From positions 1 to 64,000 of the forward strand of contig CACKGK010000004.1 of the NCBI GenBank assembly GCA_902599665.1: DNA of 64,000 bases, given 5' to 3'. The notes under the pieces were generated by a model. It worked only from the letters and a program-made list of their open reading frames with translations. It was not told the DNA's origin and searched no databases. Both the position numbers and the translations under genes were made by a program. Below, piece by piece: positions 61,801 through 64,000 of this stretch (positions within the stretch are counted from its first letter, which is position 1; every line of letters begins with the position of its first letter). Source of the DNA: an uncultured Pelagibacteraceae bacterium. Lineage in GTDB: Bacteria; Pseudomonadota; Alphaproteobacteria; Pelagibacterales; Pelagibacteraceae.

Positions 61801-62313
61801 ATGTTTTACGATTTAAAAGATAAAAAACCAAAAAACCTTGGCGAAAATTGGGTAGCACCAAATGCAGTTATAATTGGAGATGTAACATTAGAGAAAAACT
61901 CTAGTGTCTGGTTTAATGCAACATTAAGAGGTGATATAGAAAATATTCATTTAGGAGAAGGGTCAAATGTTCAAGATGGAAGTGTTTTACATACAGATCC
62001 AGGTTATCCATTAAAAATTGGAAAGAATGTAACTATAGGCCATTTAGTAATGCTCCATGGCTGTAGAATTGATGATAATTCTTTAATTGGCATTGGAGCT
62101 GTTGTACTTAATAAAGCCAAAATAGGAAAAAATTGTATTATTGGTGCAAAATCATTAATTACAGAGAATAAGGAAATTCCTGATAACTCGTTAGTAATGG
62201 GTTCACCTGGAAAAATTATTCGTCAGTTAACTGATGATGAAATTGAAGCAGTAAAACAAAATGCTATTAGATATCAACAAAACTGGAAAAAATATTCAAA
62301 ATCTATATTTTAA
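61801..62313 (+). CDS. Gamma-carbonic-anhydrase-like hexapeptide protein
   Basis: A 170-residue left-handed beta-helix protein of the YrdA/PaaY type. Metal histidines appear in VLHTDPG and in GHLVMLHGC, and the WFNATLRGDIENIHLGEGSNVQDGS coil is typical. It may hydrate CO2 or act as an acyl-CoA-related helper; many members have no measured activity. It is followed closely by a secreted protein. Confidence 0.87.
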   Translation: MFYDLKDKKPKNLGENWVAPNAVIIGDVTLEKNSSVWFNATLRGDIENIHLGEGSNVQDGSVLHTDPGYPLKIGKNVTIGHLVMLHGCRIDDNSLIGIGAVVLNKAKIGKNCIIGAKSLITENKEIPDNSLVMGSPGKIIRQLTDDEIEAVKQNAIRYQQNWKKYSKSIF

Positions 62314-62317
62314 AAAA

Positions 62318-63187
62318 ATGAAAAAAATAATTATATTTTTTATAATATTTTTATATTCCTCCTTCTCTTTTGCCTCAGACGAAAAACCTGGAAGATTTTT
62401 TGAAGATCAACCAGATGTTACTGATGAACCTCAAGTTCATTTTATTTATCTATTAAACAAAGATAGCGAGGATAGAGAATGGGATATCAATGGAAAAATG
62501 GAGAAAGACTTATTAGAGGCAAATGAAAAAATGTTTGAAATGACAAAAGGTAAACAAAAATTTAGGTATGATATGAGGGAAGATGGCAAAATGGATATTT
62601 CTTTTGTTAGATTTGATAAAAAATACAAAGGTAATTATGGTATGAATTATCCTGATGCCTATTTAACTAAATTGGGTTTTAATGATCCAAATAAATTATA
62701 TTTCGCATGGGTCGATGTGGGTCATAGAGATGGCGGGCAAGGATCTGTGCACCATGGATATATATTTTTAAAAAGTAAACATATACGTGGCAGTCACAAA
62801 AGAATTTTAATGACACTTCATGAATTAACACATGTAGCAGGTTTTGCTTGGGAATGTACCAAAGGAAACTCAAAAAGTCATGTTGGCAATACAATTATCG
62901 GGGGCCCGAGCACAGGTGATAAGTTTAGCCTTGGAAAAAGTTTGTATGATCATGGTGATCCTACTTGTCCAGACATGAAAGATTTAGTTTTTTTAGAGCC
63001 AACTTCTGACAAACCTTTTAATCCAGTATATTTAAAATGTGCAATGGCTGCTGAGGTAGGTAGAGGGATTGCTCCTGATAATAATTATGATTGGAGAAGC
63101 AGATATTCTCATAAAAAGCTTCAAAAAATTAAAAAGAAAAGAACTTGGTGCACTTATAATAGATACAAAGATTTCAATAACTTTTAG
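62318..63187 (+). CDS. Secreted HExxH protein, putative zinc metallopeptidase
   Basis: A 289-residue protein with a signal peptide (KKIIIFFIIFLYSSFSFAS). The HELTH motif at residues 168-172 (MTLHELTHVAGFAWEC) is the zincin signature, with a further His in HGDPTCPD that could be the third ligand. Six or so Cys in the second half could form disulfides. I recognise no named family. The start MKKIIIF is chosen because it gives a signal peptide; an earlier ATG lies inside the carbonic-anhydrase gene. Confidence 0.72.
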   Translation: MKKIIIFFIIFLYSSFSFASDEKPGRFFEDQPDVTDEPQVHFIYLLNKDSEDREWDINGKMEKDLLEANEKMFEMTKGKQKFRYDMREDGKMDISFVRFDKKYKGNYGMNYPDAYLTKLGFNDPNKLYFAWVDVGHRDGGQGSVHHGYIFLKSKHIRGSHKRILMTLHELTHVAGFAWECTKGNSKSHVGNTIIGGPSTGDKFSLGKSLYDHGDPTCPDMKDLVFLEPTSDKPFNPVYLKCAMAAEVGRGIAPDNNYDWRSRYSHKKLQKIKKKRTWCTYNRYKDFNNF

Positions 63188-63384
63188 AAAAGGAAATCAT
63201 TAATCGAGTAAATAATTAATCCTAAAATAATTATAAAAAATATTATAAAAGCTAGTTGCTCACTAACTTTTTTTTTGACTTTAGTCTCTCCCTTTTTAAA
63301 TTTTCTGATTTGAAAAATGCCAAATCTCATTACAGCTAAGCCACCCAAAACAAGTGCTACAGCAATAATAAATCCACTTAACAT
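63184..63384 (-). CDS. Small two-helix membrane protein, 66 residues
   Basis: Helix IIAVALVLGGLAVMRFGIF, a very basic loop (RKFKKGETKVKKKVSEQ) and helix LAFIIFFIIILGLIIYSI. No family is recognised. It follows the flavin-fold gene by 2 bp and overlaps the convergent secreted protein by 4 bp. Confidence 0.65.
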   Translation of the reverse strand: MLSGFIIAVALVLGGLAVMRFGIFQIRKFKKGETKVKKKVSEQLAFIIFFIIILGLIIYSINDFLF

Positions 63385-63386
63385 TT

Positions 63387-63992
63387 TTACGGAATTAGCC
63401 AGCTTTGTTTATTACTTGTAATATCAAATCTTGCTCTTCTATGACCTTTTGCTGCAAGATAAAGCCACTCAATACTTTCAATGTTGCATTGAATTACGGT
63501 AAAGTTTTTATAACCTTCCTCACTTTGTTCCATGTTGAAGCCTGATTTTTCTATTTCATCATCTAAACCAGAACCCGGTTCATCAATTTCTGTTCCAGGA
63601 CCATTATTTACTAAATAACATTTACGACTTACATGAGCTGTTTTTGACCATGATTGTTCTGTGATTTCATTGTCATGATTGACAATACATTTAACTTTTA
63701 CTCTAAGCTGAATCTTTTCTTCTTTGTCATAGAATATGAGCGCTGCAATGCTGTTTTTTTTTAATTTTGGAATTTTATCTGATCTAATATCACTATGAAA
63801 CTGAAGAAGATTATTCGATTGGTCAGATTTTCTAAGAACTACAATTCTTCCATCAAATTCTGATTGATCTCCACAAACAAATACTGGAATTCGAAAAGGT
63901 GATGATCTATTCGTCACAGCATCATCAAGCATCGACCATATTTTTTTCTTTATTTCAGAAAAGTCCTCATAGTATGGGACGGTATTTGACAT
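63387..63992 (-). CDS. Pyridoxamine-5'-phosphate-oxidase-like flavin-binding protein
   Basis: A 201-residue split-barrel protein. The RIVVLRKSDQSNNLLQFHSDIRSDKIPKLKKN segment, in pieces, matches the FMN-binding part of the PNPOx-like fold, and LYLAAKGHRRARF is the usual C-terminal strand. True PNPOx residues for PLP making are not evident, so a general flavin or heme-related role is more likely. It probably starts at the ATG near 63992, close to the window edge. Confidence 0.82.
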   Translation of the reverse strand: MSNTVPYYEDFSEIKKKIWSMLDDAVTNRSSPFRIPVFVCGDQSEFDGRIVVLRKSDQSNNLLQFHSDIRSDKIPKLKKNSIAALIFYDKEEKIQLRVKVKCIVNHDNEITEQSWSKTAHVSRKCYLVNNGPGTEIDEPGSGLDDEIEKSGFNMEQSEEGYKNFTVIQCNIESIEWLYLAAKGHRRARFDITSNKQSWLIP

Positions 63993-64000
63993 TAGATTAT

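Noticed and set aside
1..64000. CRISPR arrays, rRNA genes and insertion sequences
   Set aside because: I saw no regularly spaced repeats, no rRNA-like stretches and no transposase gene; the only mobile feature is the tRNA-Met element.

Overview
The window is an AT-rich, very densely packed bacterial chromosome segment. It best fits the SAR11 clade (Pelagibacterales, 'Candidatus Pelagibacter'-like marine Alphaproteobacteria). The reasons are the low GC content, tiny spacers, many 1-23 nt overlaps between genes, an aprM-aprB-aprA sulfite-oxidation set next to sulfonate lyases, several TRAP and tripartite tricarboxylate transporters, ABC uptake genes for amino acids, and almost no regulators. 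Assignment to the clade is inference from gene content; I could not run a search.

Layout. 1-7.8 kb: end of a sodium/solute symporter, RseP protease, HU, an ammonium transporter, peroxiredoxin, rhodanese, RecX, an inositol-phosphatase-like enzyme, MnmA, and three genes of 27-58 codons that are easy to miss. 7.85-13.1 kb: a PLP sulfur enzyme, an MFS carrier and a pabB-pabA-pabC folate operon. 13.2-21.4 kb: an organosulfonate block. SuyAB and Xsc release sulfite from sulfolactate and sulfoacetaldehyde, AprABM can oxidise sulfite through APS, and a TauE/SafE protein can export sulfite. 21.5-25 kb: an SxtJ / DUF5989 / carbamoyltransferase / SGNH cluster, probably for modification of a surface or secreted metabolite. 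25-31.4 kb: desaturase, hydrolase, a TRAP system and a GST.

31.48-34.58 kb is the most interesting part: a 3.1 kb integrative element in an elongator tRNA-Met(CAU) gene. It is bounded by a 55 bp direct repeat, carries a tyrosine recombinase with a full set of catalytic residues, has helically phased TGTGACA arrays just inside both ends, and bears only three small membrane or secreted cargo genes. Unusually, the intact tRNA now takes its 5' part and its promoter from the element, while the native promoter drives a 5' tRNA fragment that runs into the element.

35-38.4 kb: methylthioadenosine salvage (Apt, MTA phosphorylase, MtnA) with a phytanoyl-CoA-type dioxygenase inserted. 38.4-47.3 kb: a sulfatase, a split TRAP system and FAH, extradiol dioxygenase, MhpA-like hydroxylase and BKACE genes that together look like uptake and ring cleavage of an aromatic compound. 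47.4-52.1 kb: class II aldolase, a SpeD-SpeE fusion, an amino-acid ABC system without its ATPase, and a nitrilase-family amidase. 52.1-64 kb: DUF6165, two glycosyltransferases, a second TauE/SafE protein, an AbrB-family membrane protein, a tctCBA operon whose tctB start lies inside a terminator hairpin and whose last gene is a Tat-exported amine oxidase, a gamma-carbonic anhydrase, a secreted HExxH protein and a flavin-binding-fold protein.

A recurring theme is a hairpin directly after a periplasmic binding-protein gene (at 44.05, 49.95 and 56.4 kb). This is a simple way to make much more binding protein than membrane subunits, in a genome with few regulators.
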